Source: Lachnospiraceae bacterium JC7
GTDB taxonomy: Bacteria > Bacillota > Clostridia > Lachnospirales > Lachnospiraceae
DNA: 64,000 nt
Direction of reading: 5' to 3'
NCBI GenBank assembly: GCA_000513555.1
Contig: ALYD01000008.1
Coordinates: 44,895 to 108,894, forward strand
Under the pieces are notes generated by a model. That model worked only from the letters and a program-made list of their open reading frames with translations, did no database searches and had not been told where the DNA came from. How positions within the stretch are numbered: the stretch's first letter is position 1; each line of letters opens with the position of its first letter. A program made the position numbers and the translations under genes. Shown piece after piece: positions 53,808 through 63,437 of the stretch.

Positions 53808-53937
53808 TTATCTTTAATAAATATTGTCTGTTTAATGTTTGCTTTTGCAGGTACAGTGTTCGGAGGCACAGTGTTTTTCTGCATTCGTAAGTCGGAAATC
53901 AGGACATGTAAAAAACATTACACTAAGGGAGATTCAT

Positions 53938-55161
53938 ATGCAGAACTCATTTCTTGAATTTACCAAAAGTTATTTTGACAAAATGGGAATTCAGACCCAT
54001 ATCGTAAATATCAGAGAACCTCTTCCTTTAGATCTGGATATGGGGCTCCGAAAGACCATTCTGAATAAACGGGATGCTGAAACCATTTCTTTTAAAGGCA
54101 TCAGTGATTCCTTTACTCAGGAAAAGATCATATATTATGCTGCAGACATCTATAACTGCAGTTACATACTTTTGCCTGTTCCTGAGCAGGAGCTGCCTAT
54201 CGCCATGATACTGGGTCCTTATCTTGTGGAATCTCCGGGCATACAGCGTACACAGGAAATATGCCGGAAACACAATATACCGGAAGGCCTCTGGCAGTTT
54301 ATCAACCAGTACTATACTTCTCTTACCTACGTCGAGAATATCAGCACTCTGGAAAGCTATGTTGAAACTCTGGCAGAAACCATATATGGAGCAGGTAATT
54401 TCAGGATCGAATATATAAGACAAAAAAATACAGAAAGTGAGATATATCTTACTTCTGCAAACAGTACTTCCAATGAAAACACCATGCAGCAGCTGGAACA
54501 TAGATATGATCTGGAAGAAAAGGTAATGGATGCCATTTCCGGAGGCAACTTCGACCGGGCTATGCATTACAGTTCAGACATCGCTTTCCGAGGTCTTGAT
54601 AACAGATCCTCAAATACTCTCAGAAGTAAAAAGAACAACCTTCTTGCTTTCAATACACTTTGCAGAAAAGCTGCGGAGAGAGGAAAGGTCCATCCAGTTC
54701 ATCTCGATGAAATGTCGCGAAGAATGGCCATAAGAATCGAAAACATGACCACACCCACTGAAGATAAAGAGGTTCACAGGGAGATCCTGAAAAAATACTG
54801 TCTTTTGGTGCAGCAGCAATCCACCGCCGGATACTCTCCCGTTATGCAGAAAATTCTGAACCATATCTCACAAAAGCTCTCGGAGCCGGAGCTGACACTT
54901 CAGGAAACCGCAGAAGACCTTGGTCTGAACAAAAGTTATCTTGCCTCTCTTTTCAAGAAAGAAACAGGCAGTACCTTTACGGGATTTGTGAACAAAAAAA
55001 GAGTGGAACGCGCTATATTCCTTCTAAATACCTCGGATTATTCGGTACACACCATAGCATCCATCTGTGGTATGAATGACATGACCTATTTCAATCGTGT
55101 ATTCAAAAAGGAAAAGGGAATTACACCTACACAGTACAGGAAAATGATACGACAGGAATAA
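53938..55161 (+). CDS. AraC-family transcriptional regulator
   Basis: 407 residues. The sensor half has IYNCSYILLPVPEQELPIAM then ILGPYLVE, echoing the YLVIGPFYL core of the AraC protein at 7001-8185. The C-terminal DNA-binding pair is LTLQETAEDLGLNKSYLASLFKK and VHTIASICGMNDMTYFNRVFKKEKGITPTQYR. ATG 53938 has AGGGAGA ahead of it and gives an N terminus (MQNSFLEF) like its relative; the frame extends 33 codons upstream without a good start. It likely activates the divergent symporter-GH3 operon. Confidence 0.9.
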   Translation: MQNSFLEFTKSYFDKMGIQTHIVNIREPLPLDLDMGLRKTILNKRDAETISFKGISDSFTQEKIIYYAADIYNCSYILLPVPEQELPIAMILGPYLVESPGIQRTQEICRKHNIPEGLWQFINQYYTSLTYVENISTLESYVETLAETIYGAGNFRIEYIRQKNTESEIYLTSANSTSNENTMQQLEHRYDLEEKVMDAISGGNFDRAMHYSSDIAFRGLDNRSSNTLRSKKNNLLAFNTLCRKAAERGKVHPVHLDEMSRRMAIRIENMTTPTEDKEVHREILKKYCLLVQQQSTAGYSPVMQKILNHISQKLSEPELTLQETAEDLGLNKSYLASLFKKETGSTFTGFVNKKRVERAIFLLNTSDYSVHTIASICGMNDMTYFNRVFKKEKGITPTQYRKMIRQE

Positions 55162-55182
55162 ACTACAGGAGACTATTATTAT

Positions 55183-55839
55183 ATGAAATATCCAAATATA
55201 ACCGCCGCAACTTTTCTAAAACGCCCTAATCGTTTCATCGCAGAAGTAGAAGTAAACGGCTGTAAAGAAACTGTCCATGTAAAGAATACAGGACGCTGTA
55301 AAGAACTCCTGATTCCGGGATGTGAAGTCTTTTTGACTGAACCGGGAACACCGGGAAGGAAAACAAGATATGATCTTGTGGCAGTAAGAAAAAACACAGG
55401 TGTCCTTTTCAACATAGACAGTCAGGCACCTAATAAGGTTGTAAAGGAGTGGCTCAGCACACAGGACTTTGATATAGTCATCCCCGAATATACCTATGGA
55501 AATTCAAGAATAGATTTCTACATGGAACGCGGCGATGAACGTTATCTAATGGAAGTCAAGGGCTGTTCTCTGGAAGTTGATGGCATCGGCTATTTCCCTG
55601 ATGCCCCTACTGAACGGGGCGTCAAGCACCTTAGGGAACTGGCAGCTGCTACACAAAAGGGATACAAAGCTATGATCGCCTTCGTTATACAGATGGAGGG
55701 TGTATCCGAAGTTCGTCCAAACATCGAAATGCACCCTGAATTCGGAACAGCTTTTGAAGAAGCAAAGACCTCCGGTGTTGATATTCTGTTTCTTAGGTGC
55801 CGGGTGGAACCGGATAGTCTCATGATCTCTGAGATATGA
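55183..55839 (+). CDS. sfsA: Sugar fermentation stimulation protein SfsA
   Basis: 218 residues and a full-length match to the SfsA pattern: FLKRPNRFIAEVEVNG, VHVKNTGRCKELLIPG, the PNKVVKEWL segment, and a PD-(D/E)xK-like core with SRIDFYM and YLMEVKGCSL, followed by FPDAPTERGVKHLRELA. SfsA is a small OB-fold plus nuclease-like protein reported to bind DNA and affect maltose use in E. coli; its biochemical role remains unclear. AGGAG lies ahead of ATG. It begins 21 bases after the AraC gene and may be co-transcribed. Confidence 0.95.
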   Translation: MKYPNITAATFLKRPNRFIAEVEVNGCKETVHVKNTGRCKELLIPGCEVFLTEPGTPGRKTRYDLVAVRKNTGVLFNIDSQAPNKVVKEWLSTQDFDIVIPEYTYGNSRIDFYMERGDERYLMEVKGCSLEVDGIGYFPDAPTERGVKHLRELAAATQKGYKAMIAFVIQMEGVSEVRPNIEMHPEFGTAFEEAKTSGVDILFLRCRVEPDSLMISEI

Positions 55840-55842
55840 AGT

Positions 55843-57249
55843 TCAGTACCCCTCCACCATATGAAATCTCTGCTCATACTGAACATAGATCTTTTCAGAA
55901 TCGTAACTGCCATCAAAGGTCAGTTCCGCTTCATCGTGTTTCTGATGGTAAAGCATGTCTTCATTGAAATGGATACATTCTGAACCGGCTATATCAGTTC
56001 CAAGGTAATATACAACTGTTGCTCTGCAATCCAGAGTATTATAGTCTTCAAAATCAGGATGATTCATGGTGTCACCCGCATCCACTGTGAAAATTTTCGC
56101 TCCGTCAGATTCTATTATTTCAACTGCAGGGGGCGTTAATGCTTTTTCACGATTCACATATGCTACAGGCGCCATAAGCCAGAACACAGAGTCCTTTTCG
56201 AATCCAGGATTCCAAAGAAGCTCTTCTCCGGGTTCAAAATGCAGATGCTCTGCACCGGCTTTTCTGTCTCCACTGTAAACTATTGCTTCATTTATAAACC
56301 AATCCAGCCTGTTAGATGTGAGATTTACCGCATGTATAAGTATCTGACCGTCAGATGTCTTTAGAAAACTGTATTCTACAGAACCATCGGGACTTGTGTA
56401 TTTTGTTTCACCATCTGTCTTTGATTCAAAGCCTGATGAACGATATTCGTTATAGATGCTATCGGGAAGTGCAGGAACATTCTCCACAAGCTTGTCTACA
56501 AGTACTTCGCAGTGGTCAAAATCATCTTTATTGTATGTGCTGAATTCCTTTCCGTTTGTCCATATTGGACTATAGTTCAAAAGATATCCATCGGCATCAT
56601 AGAAAAGAACCACTGCATCACCAATCGCTGATTCGGAGGCATTGACAGTCACATCCACTTCATTCCATCCGTCATACCGGCCGCCTTTTACCTTCTTTCC
56701 CGCAGTTACCTTTACCTTTGAAGAATCAAATCTATCTATCATACGTACAGTATTCGGTGATTTTTCTTTTGCGTATGCCGTAAGTTCCACAGTATCGAAT
56801 CCGCCGGACCGAATGGTATCTTCAAATGTAAAGCCGATTATATCCTCTGCACCATCAACCAGAACAGCAGTATCCTGTGAAGCTGCAGTAATTACTTTTT
56901 CATCGGCATCCTTCAACACGCAGGTAACCATAGCACCAGCGGGAAAACCATTTCTATTCCTTACATGAAGCAAAAAATCACTGTCACTTCCGCATAGCTT
57001 TTCTGTGGTGAGCTCGAAGTCTCCAACAGCTTTTTTGATCTTTACCTTCGATTTAAATTCATCGGCTTCTCCGGCAATTTCAGGAGAAACTCTGAAATCT
57101 GTTCCCTTTTCTTTTATTGCTCCACCGGCACCGCTCTTGCCTCCACTTCCGCAGCCAAAGAGCATAAAAGAGGCTAAAAGGGTGAATGCGAAGATATTAA
57201 AAGACTTTAAAACCGGCTTATGGCCATAACTATTCACATCTGTTTTCAT
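55843..57249 (-). CDS. Extracellular lipoprotein of unknown function
   Basis: 468 residues. A signal peptide ends in LFGC (lipobox), followed by a Ser/Gly/Lys linker. The rest looks all-beta, with three immunoglobulin-like modules: about 60-150 (FLLHVRNRNGFPAGAMVTCVLKD), 150-230 (VDVTVNASESAIGDAVVLFYDADG), and 270-400 (QILIHAVNLTSNRLDWFINEAIVY, PGEELLWNPGFEK). This suggests a surface binding or structural protein. I do not recognise the family. ATG 57249 has GGTGAT nearby; an ATG four codons earlier overlaps it. It converges with sfsA, with only 3 bases between the stops and no clear terminator. Confidence 0.8.
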   Translation of the reverse strand: MKTDVNSYGHKPVLKSFNIFAFTLLASFMLFGCGSGGKSGAGGAIKEKGTDFRVSPEIAGEADEFKSKVKIKKAVGDFELTTEKLCGSDSDFLLHVRNRNGFPAGAMVTCVLKDADEKVITAASQDTAVLVDGAEDIIGFTFEDTIRSGGFDTVELTAYAKEKSPNTVRMIDRFDSSKVKVTAGKKVKGGRYDGWNEVDVTVNASESAIGDAVVLFYDADGYLLNYSPIWTNGKEFSTYNKDDFDHCEVLVDKLVENVPALPDSIYNEYRSSGFESKTDGETKYTSPDGSVEYSFLKTSDGQILIHAVNLTSNRLDWFINEAIVYSGDRKAGAEHLHFEPGEELLWNPGFEKDSVFWLMAPVAYVNREKALTPPAVEIIESDGAKIFTVDAGDTMNHPDFEDYNTLDCRATVVYYLGTDIAGSECIHFNEDMLYHQKHDEAELTFDGSYDSEKIYVQYEQRFHMVEGY

Positions 57250-57369
57250 GATGATCACCATTTTTCAATAAAGCTTCGTATATTCTATTTATCGCCATAA
57301 TGTATCCGCCATATAACGATGTCATTTTAAATCACCCGGCAGCCTGACTTCTTTATGAGCATTAAAAAA

Positions 57370-57398
57370 GCGGTACTGTTCTATACGAACAATACCGC
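57370..57398 (-). terminator. Terminator of the GntR gene and sugar ABC operon
   Basis: GCGGTA-C-TGTTC pairs with GAACA-A-TACCGC around a 5-base loop, with six T following on the minus strand, 19 bases past the stop at 57417. Confidence 0.85.
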
Positions 57399-57416
57399 CT
57401 GATATCTTTTAAATAT

Positions 57417-58556
57417 TCATTCATTCGTTTTGTAATTCCTGATATCTTTCACTGAATTACCTGAATTGAATGTAACAGGAAACTGATATGAATAATTATG
57501 ATGAGTCCACTCGGAATCATTCATCATACGAAGAAGGTTACGTGCAGTCAGTCTTCCCAGTTCGAACTTCGGGTGGACCACCGATAAAACCTTCACAGCT
57601 ACGGTTTCCTGCATTTTCGCATCATCAAAGGAGACCATGGATACATCCTCAGGCACTCTTACACCCCGTTCCGTAAGAAAATCCATATACCTATAGGCGA
57701 TCTCATCATTGTAGAAAAAAAGTGCAGTACATTCCTTCGTTCTTCGATAGAACTCCATCAGACTTTTCTTACTGAATTTATCCTCCATATCCTTGGTGGA
57801 ATACCAGCGTATCCAATGATCGTCATAGTGAAGTCCAAAGTCCGACAGACACTCGGTAAATCCGCGATACCGCTCCATTCCCTGTATATCATCATACTTG
57901 AACATACCGCCTATCTTTCTGTGCCCGCTTTCTATCAAATGCCTCGTCAGCTCATAACTGCCTTTGGAATCAGCCATTTCAACACTGTCAAAGTGAATGT
58001 TGGCATAATGATTATGAATAAAGATAGTCGGCATATTCTTGCGTTTGATCTCTTTATACAGACGATGATTCGGATTCGGGAAGCTGGTACGTGTACCCTC
58101 TATGATGAGCCCAGATACTCCTGACTTCAGAAAATTCTCAAGGTACATGGTCTCCTCATTGAGATGATTTCTCGTGATTGCCACATCGATCTGAAATCCC
58201 TGTTCCTTCATTACCGATTCTATCCCCGCATAGACCTCGGGAAACAGATAATCGGCAAAATAGCTGAGGATCAGACCGATATGCGGTTTATCATCACCAT
58301 CCTCACCGGCATCCGTATGATAAGAGACATAGGTCCCGCTGCCTCTGACTCTTTGAATCAGGCCTTCCTGCTCCATTTTTTCAAGGGCCACACGTACTGT
58401 CTGTCTGGAATAACCAAACTTCTTTTCCAGTACGTGCTCAGACATGAACTTGTCGCCGTACTTCAAAACACCGCTCAAAATCAGTGTTCGTCCCCACTTA
58501 TACAGTTTCTGATATTTCAGGTTTTCGTTGATATGTTTATCGATTTCCTTAGTCAT
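57417..58556 (-). CDS. GntR/LacI-type (AraR-like) transcriptional regulator
   Basis: 379 residues. An N-terminal winged helix of GntR type (about 15-80: LKYGDKFMSEHVLEKKFGYSRQTVRVALEKMEQEGLIQ, with VRGSGTYV as wing) is fused to a LacI-type sugar-binding domain (about 92-370: IGLILSYFADYLFPEVYAGIES, HRKIGGMFKYDDIQGMERYRGF, VPEDVSMVSFDDAKM). This is the AraR layout: a repressor released by a sugar. I chose ATG 58556; a GTG three codons earlier is possible. It is the last gene of the sugar ABC operon and the natural candidate to bind the dyads upstream of that operon. Confidence 0.93.
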   Translation of the reverse strand: MTKEIDKHINENLKYQKLYKWGRTLILSGVLKYGDKFMSEHVLEKKFGYSRQTVRVALEKMEQEGLIQRVRGSGTYVSYHTDAGEDGDDKPHIGLILSYFADYLFPEVYAGIESVMKEQGFQIDVAITRNHLNEETMYLENFLKSGVSGLIIEGTRTSFPNPNHRLYKEIKRKNMPTIFIHNHYANIHFDSVEMADSKGSYELTRHLIESGHRKIGGMFKYDDIQGMERYRGFTECLSDFGLHYDDHWIRWYSTKDMEDKFSKKSLMEFYRRTKECTALFFYNDEIAYRYMDFLTERGVRVPEDVSMVSFDDAKMQETVAVKVLSVVHPKFELGRLTARNLLRMMNDSEWTHHNYSYQFPVTFNSGNSVKDIRNYKTNE

Positions 58557-58613
58557 GTCATTCACTCTTTACAGGGCGTAAGGGTCAAGCACTCCATGAG
58601 GCACCACCGCCAT

Positions 58614-59588
58614 TTATTTGATAACCTGCAATGACTGGCGATCAGCAAATATAGCCACAAATACAAGAAATACTATTCCCTGTATGAGCTGCATCATCTG
58701 TGTGGAAAATCCCATCATGGTCAAACCGCTGTTCAGGACGATATACAAAAGTGAACCTACGATGATATTTTCAAAACGTACTTTCGCACCTCCGGAAATC
58801 GGCATACCTCCAAGTACCAGAGCAATCAGTATCTGTGTCTCTAACTGGTTGCCGCCGGAAGATGTGACCGATCCGACCTTTATTACATTCACAAATGCCG
58901 CAAAACCCGTGATAGCTCCTGATAATACATATACCCAGAACTTCATGAGATCAGTACGAACACCTGAAAACATAGCCGCCTTCTCTCCGGCACCTATAGC
59001 CTTTAGATATGTTCCGAATTTTGTATATCTGAAAAGAACAAACCCGATCACAAGTATGATCAATGTCAAAAGTACTTTTAACCCTGTACTGTCATAATTG
59101 ATAAGCGTTGCTGATCCGGCAACCGGTGCATTGGTTGTCATATACTTTATAAATCCGCGGAACAGAAACATGGTACAGATAGTTACAATAAAGGATTTGA
59201 TCTTACGGTATACATAGAAGTATCCGTTAAATGCACCTATAAGCGCTCCTGCTATAATACCACTTACGATACTGAGAGGAATACTTATTTTAGATACCAT
59301 ACACACAACTATGGATGCAATTCCCAATATAGAACCCTGTGAAAAATCGAGTCCTCCCATGGTCATGATAAAAAACACACCGGTGGTAGCTATCATGGTC
59401 ACATAGATCTGAGAAAGGACCAGTGGCATATTTTTGATCATTCTGAAATTTGTCAGTACATTAAATATTAAAAAGACGATGATCAAACCAACGATCGGAA
59501 GAAACGTCCTGACCATGGACATCTCGGAAACTTTCTTTACCTGTTCCTCTTTATTTACTGTTGTCCCAGCTTTGCCTACTGCAGCCAT
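58614..59588 (-). CDS. Sugar ABC transporter permease (second of two)
   Basis: 324 residues, about nine membrane helices. The ribose-type permease loop reads MTMGGLDFSQGSILGIASIV (SQG instead of the usual SVG). SGGNQLETQILIALVLGGMPISGG, near residues 245-270, is the conserved EAA-like stretch. The first 25 residues are a charged cytoplasmic tail (MAAVGKAGTTVNKEEQVKKV). AAGGAGGA precedes ATG. It differs from the permease at 61112-62080, so the two likely form a heterodimer. Confidence 0.92.
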   Translation of the reverse strand: MAAVGKAGTTVNKEEQVKKVSEMSMVRTFLPIVGLIIVFLIFNVLTNFRMIKNMPLVLSQIYVTMIATTGVFFIMTMGGLDFSQGSILGIASIVVCMVSKISIPLSIVSGIIAGALIGAFNGYFYVYRKIKSFIVTICTMFLFRGFIKYMTTNAPVAGSATLINYDSTGLKVLLTLIILVIGFVLFRYTKFGTYLKAIGAGEKAAMFSGVRTDLMKFWVYVLSGAITGFAAFVNVIKVGSVTSSGGNQLETQILIALVLGGMPISGGAKVRFENIIVGSLLYIVLNSGLTMMGFSTQMMQLIQGIVFLVFVAIFADRQSLQVIK

Positions 59589-59597
59589 AATTCCTCC

Positions 59598-61097
59598 TTA
59601 TACCATCATGGTGATCAGGTTATTTTCATCCAGAGTTTCATGTCTTTCTATCTGTCCACTGATCATTCCATCTTTCATGATAATAATGCGGTCACACATT
59701 CCGATAAGTTCCATCAGCTCTTCCGAGATCATAATGATAGACTTGCCATCTTTTCTCATTCTGTCCATAAGCTGATAGATATCCTGCTTTACTTTGATGT
59801 CGATACCTCTTGTAGGACTGTCCAGAACAACTATGTCAGAATCCTTACCGATCCATCTGGCCAGTACCACCTTCTGCTTGTTTCCGCCTGAAAGATCCGA
59901 TACAAACTGATCAACATTTACCATCTTTACAGACATCTCCTTTGCGAATTTATCCGCAAAGGTCCGAAGAGTCTTATCATGAAGCATATGTCTCTTATCC
60001 GACAGCTTATCCAAAGAAGGAAGACAGATATTGTCCATGATACTCTGATTCAGAACAACAGATTCGTTATCTCTGTCCTTTGATGTATATGCGATACTGT
60101 GGCTGATTGCTGTAGGAATGTCATTGATCTCTGTTCCATCGGAAAGCTTAACAGTACCCTGCCTGTCATAGGAGGCACCGAAAATAGCCTTTCCAACCTC
60201 ATGCATACCGGATTCTGACAATCCTCCAAAGCCCAGGATCTCTCCTTTATGAAGTTCGAAATTAAGATTGCTTAAAAGTCCCGGAACCGAAACATCCTTA
60301 ACTGAAAGAACAACTTCATCAGAGATCACACTGCCATAATCTGAACGGTAGTAATCTCCGGTAACTTCACGTCCAACCATAAGGCGCTTTAGATCTTCTT
60401 CCGTAACATCCTTACTCTTTACAGTGTCAATGTATACGCCATCACGCAGTATGGTTATGGTATCAGAATGATCCAGAACTTCCTGAAGGTCATGAGAAAT
60501 GAATATAATGGTATTACCGCTCTCACGTATCCTGTCCATCACCTTGTAAAGCTCATTACGTCCTTCCTGCGAAAGGGCTGTTGTGGTCTCGTCTATGACT
60601 ACTATCTTAGGATCGAAATATGTAGCCTTAACGATCTCAACAAGCTTTCTGTCCTCAAAGTTGTAATCGTCGATCATACGCTGTGCCTTGATACGGTCAA
60701 AGCCATAACGATGCAAAAGATCATTGGCCTCTTTGATCATCTGCTTTGTATTTTTTATTCCGAACTTTACAAACCTGTCTTCATGTCCGAGGAAAATATT
60801 TTCAGCAACAGTAAGACCTGACAGTGTTCCCAGCTCCTGAACTATGATAGAAACTCCATGATCGTTGGCATCAACCTGATTTTTGGGATGTATTTCTTCA
60901 TCATCCAGTATGAAGGTTCCGCTGTCGATAGTGTAGATACCGGTCAGCATATTGGTCAGTGTCGATTTTCCCGAACCGTTTTCTCCTATAAGAGCATGAA
61001 CCTCTCCTTTATTGATAGAAAACGAAACATCCTGAACTGCCTTCGTAATACCGAAGGACTTGCAAAGATTTTTTACCTGTAAACGAATTTCACTCAT
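59598..61097 (-). CDS. Sugar ABC transporter ATPase with degenerate motifs
   Basis: 499 residues, two ABC domains. First: Walker A GENGSGKST is intact, but the expected LSGGQ/LSxAxQQ signature is replaced by YNFEDRKLVEIVKATY, and Walker B reads VIDETTTALS. Second: the P-loop is reduced to GGLSESGMHEV, the signature LSGGNKQKVVLARWI is intact, and Walker B reads VVLDSPTRGID, where Ser replaces the catalytic Glu. Only one of the two sites is likely to hydrolyse ATP. ATG 61097 follows GGAGG at about six bases; a GTG at 61115 opens the frame earlier but overlaps the permease stop. It lies 9 bases ahead of the second permease. Confidence 0.9.
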   Translation of the reverse strand: MSEIRLQVKNLCKSFGITKAVQDVSFSINKGEVHALIGENGSGKSTLTNMLTGIYTIDSGTFILDDEEIHPKNQVDANDHGVSIIVQELGTLSGLTVAENIFLGHEDRFVKFGIKNTKQMIKEANDLLHRYGFDRIKAQRMIDDYNFEDRKLVEIVKATYFDPKIVVIDETTTALSQEGRNELYKVMDRIRESGNTIIFISHDLQEVLDHSDTITILRDGVYIDTVKSKDVTEEDLKRLMVGREVTGDYYRSDYGSVISDEVVLSVKDVSVPGLLSNLNFELHKGEILGFGGLSESGMHEVGKAIFGASYDRQGTVKLSDGTEINDIPTAISHSIAYTSKDRDNESVVLNQSIMDNICLPSLDKLSDKRHMLHDKTLRTFADKFAKEMSVKMVNVDQFVSDLSGGNKQKVVLARWIGKDSDIVVLDSPTRGIDIKVKQDIYQLMDRMRKDGKSIIMISEELMELIGMCDRIIIMKDGMISGQIERHETLDENNLITMMV

Positions 61098-61111
61098 TGC
61101 TTCCTCCTGTA

Positions 61112-62080
61112 TCACTTAACGATCTCACCCTTCTTGATCTTTGATGTCACGGTAATGATTATCAGGAGTGCAAAACCTGTTATTACATCCTGAATTGCCG
61201 TAGGTGCTCCCAATGCGATAAATCCAAAAAAGATGATGTTAATGATAAACTCTCCGATGATGATGGCCTGCAGAGGGATGCCGTATTTTTTAAATGCAAC
61301 TCCGAAGAAGCAGCCCATTGTAGGTACGAAGTTTCGGCTCATGGATGCCATACCTGTAACCGCAACCATGGAGGATCCGTAGCTTATAGTCAGGACCGCC
61401 ATGATACCTAAAAATCCTCCGCTTAAAATGAAGGCAAGAACTTTATATTTATTTACGTTGATACCCATGTTCTTGGCTACAAATTCATTGCTGCCGATGG
61501 CGTAGGTATACGTACCTATTTTCGTATAGTTAAGAAAAACATAAGCTACCAGAAAAGCAGCTATAGCAAGAACGATGTCTCCCGGCATCTGTCCGAACAT
61601 TCTGAGATCCGCCGGTAAAGTCTGCTCCACGCCGCCTGCGATGTAGTTGGCAACAGCCTCATAGATAAGCGCCAGACCCGTGGTAACTATCATTGATGGT
61701 ATACGGAGCTTGACATAAAAGCTTCCGTTAAATAATCCTACCATGCAGCCGCAGAATAAAGCTCCCAGAACCAGTCCGATATATCCAAGACCGAATTTTG
61801 TTGCAAAAACACAGCCCACAATGGCGGAAAGCATTATATTTGCGCCTATTGAAAAATCAAACATGCCCATGACCATAACAAAATAAAATCCTACAGCGCC
61901 TACACTGGCGATCAGGCTGGCCTGAAAATAGCTGAGCATATTATTAAATGAACCAAAATTATGCGGTGTCAGTATTTTAAAGATACCCCAGGAAAGGACG
62001 ACCAGAAAAAGCAAAATCAAATACCCGCGAAGGCTTCCTGTAATCTTTTTTTGTCCCATTGTCACAGTGGATGAACTCAT
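61112..62080 (-). CDS. Sugar ABC transporter permease (first of two)
   Basis: 322 residues with about nine membrane helices. The permease loop reads FYFVMVMGMFDFSIGANIML, and MASMSRNFVPTMGCFFGVAFKKYGIPLQ near residues 243-270 occupies the position of the conserved GG-rich stretch but lacks its glycines, a divergent feature. GAGG lies seven bases before ATG. It is the second gene of the operon after the binding protein, separated from it by a stable hairpin. Confidence 0.9.
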   Translation of the reverse strand: MSSSTVTMGQKKITGSLRGYLILLFLVVLSWGIFKILTPHNFGSFNNMLSYFQASLIASVGAVGFYFVMVMGMFDFSIGANIMLSAIVGCVFATKFGLGYIGLVLGALFCGCMVGLFNGSFYVKLRIPSMIVTTGLALIYEAVANYIAGGVEQTLPADLRMFGQMPGDIVLAIAAFLVAYVFLNYTKIGTYTYAIGSNEFVAKNMGINVNKYKVLAFILSGGFLGIMAVLTISYGSSMVAVTGMASMSRNFVPTMGCFFGVAFKKYGIPLQAIIIGEFIINIIFFGFIALGAPTAIQDVITGFALLIIITVTSKIKKGEIVK

Positions 62081-62110
62081 CTCATTACCTCATCATACTT
62101 TTTAAAAACC

Positions 62111-62145
62111 GAGCCGGTATCTGTGCCCACGCTCGATACCGGCTC
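62111..62145 (-). promoter_or_regulatory. Intra-operon stem-loop after the binding-protein gene
   Basis: A perfect 11-bp stem GAGCCGGTATC / GATACCGGCTC, with GGTTTTT following on the minus strand. Such hairpins behind binding-protein genes usually cause partial termination or protect the 5' mRNA, giving excess binding protein over permease. Confidence 0.65.
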
Positions 62146-62173
62146 TTTTTCTGTCTCATAACAGATCTATAGT

Positions 62174-63343
62174 TTATTTTCCTGCACGAGATGCTGCGTC
62201 CTCAATAGAGATCTTTGCAGCTGCATTCTTCAGTCCATCGAAATCAAGCTTGGACATCTCAACAAGCTCGTCATCAGTATATGGAAGCTGATCTACGAAA
62301 TACTTCTCATAAGCCTTGTAATCATCAGCTGATGAAACATAAAGATATGGGAATGGAACGTCATTGAACTTACCTTCAAATCCTGTGTAGTTGCCCTTGA
62401 TCGCATTGTAAACCATCATGAATGCGATCAGCGGATCACAGTAATGTCCACCGGACTCACCGGCCATGGAACCGTTTGCAAGTCTTTCTCCAAGGTCAGG
62501 AAGGAAGTCTGTTGAAACGATATCGATATCCTGTGTCTTTCCTGCACGCTCAACTGCTGCGATAGCGCCCTGAAGAGGATCTCCGCCGCCACCTGCAGGA
62601 ATCAGTGCATCGAGAGTAGGATCTGCAGACATCAGAGCTTCAGCAGCCTTTGAACCGCCCTCAGATGTTGTACCTGCATACTGTGGCTCAGAAAGCTTAG
62701 CCTGATCATCCGGATGCTCCTTGTTCCACTTCTCTACACCTGCCTTATATCCTTCCCATCTTCCGAGCCATGTAGCATCGCCCTGCTCCCAACCGATGAG
62801 ACCGATGTTACGATCGCCCTTTTCCAGAAGGATGTTTACAAGCTTCTCACCATTCTCGGGCTCGTTCTCATGAACAGCACCTACGAAATACGGAGAATCT
62901 GTAGCGGCTTTATAAATGTCTGCACTGTTGTCCTTTGAAATTACACGGAAGAACTGTGCAAGATAAACCTTGTTATCATTACATGTCTTGATTGCAGAAG
63001 TCATTTCTGTATCGGAAGAGTTACAAATAACGATTCCCTGACAGCCGGCTGCTGCAAGCTGCTCAACAGATGCTGTTACCTTCTCGGAAACATGTCCCTG
63101 ATCCACGTACTGAACCTGAACTCCAAGAGACTTTGCAGCCTCATCGATAATCAGCTTACACTGTGATCCAAGAACATCTGTAGAAGACCAGATAGACACA
63201 CCGATCTTAATGTCCTTGTTTTCGATTGCCTGTCCGCTGCCTCCTGAAGAAGCAGAGGAAGAAGAACTACCACAAGCTACAAGTCCGGTAACCATAGCTA
63301 CGGACGCTGCAACGGCCGCAACTTTTTTGAGAATTTTTCTCAT
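62174..63343 (-). CDS. Sugar-binding lipoprotein of the ABC importer
   Basis: 389 residues. Lipobox LVAC (Cys about 24) and a Ser/Gly-rich linker lead into a ribose-type periplasmic-binding domain (IKIGVSIWSSTDVLGSQCKLII, AAAGCQGIVICNSSDTEM, RNIGLIGWEQGDATWLGRWEGY, ALIPAGGGGDPLQGAIAAVE). It captures a solute outside the cell for the two permeases. ATG 63343 has GGAGG seven bases upstream; the frame opens one codon earlier with GTG. It is the first gene of the operon, behind a promoter and repeated dyads that probably bind the GntR/LacI-type regulator. The ligand is unknown. Confidence 0.92.
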   Translation of the reverse strand: MRKILKKVAAVAASVAMVTGLVACGSSSSSASSGGSGQAIENKDIKIGVSIWSSTDVLGSQCKLIIDEAAKSLGVQVQYVDQGHVSEKVTASVEQLAAAGCQGIVICNSSDTEMTSAIKTCNDNKVYLAQFFRVISKDNSADIYKAATDSPYFVGAVHENEPENGEKLVNILLEKGDRNIGLIGWEQGDATWLGRWEGYKAGVEKWNKEHPDDQAKLSEPQYAGTTSEGGSKAAEALMSADPTLDALIPAGGGGDPLQGAIAAVERAGKTQDIDIVSTDFLPDLGERLANGSMAGESGGHYCDPLIAFMMVYNAIKGNYTGFEGKFNDVPFPYLYVSSADDYKAYEKYFVDQLPYTDDELVEMSKLDFDGLKNAAAKISIEDAASRAGK

Positions 63344-63405
63344 CACACAACCTCCATTATTAAATTATCCACGAACTTCGTTGTTTTTCACAACTATTTA
63401 CCTGT

Positions 63406-63434
63406 AGTTTAACAGTGTGGTTATTTATTTGCAA
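63406..63434 (-). promoter_or_regulatory. Promoter of the second sugar ABC operon
   Basis: On the minus strand TTGCAA (63429-63434), 17 bases, TAAACT (63406-63411), 63 bases before the binding-protein start. It lies immediately downstream of the dyads at 63438-63471. Confidence 0.5.
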
Positions 63435-63437
63435 TAA

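Noticed and set aside
54028..54567. A 179-codon minus-strand frame inside the AraC gene
   Set aside because: Antisense shadow; the plus-strand AraC protein is well supported.
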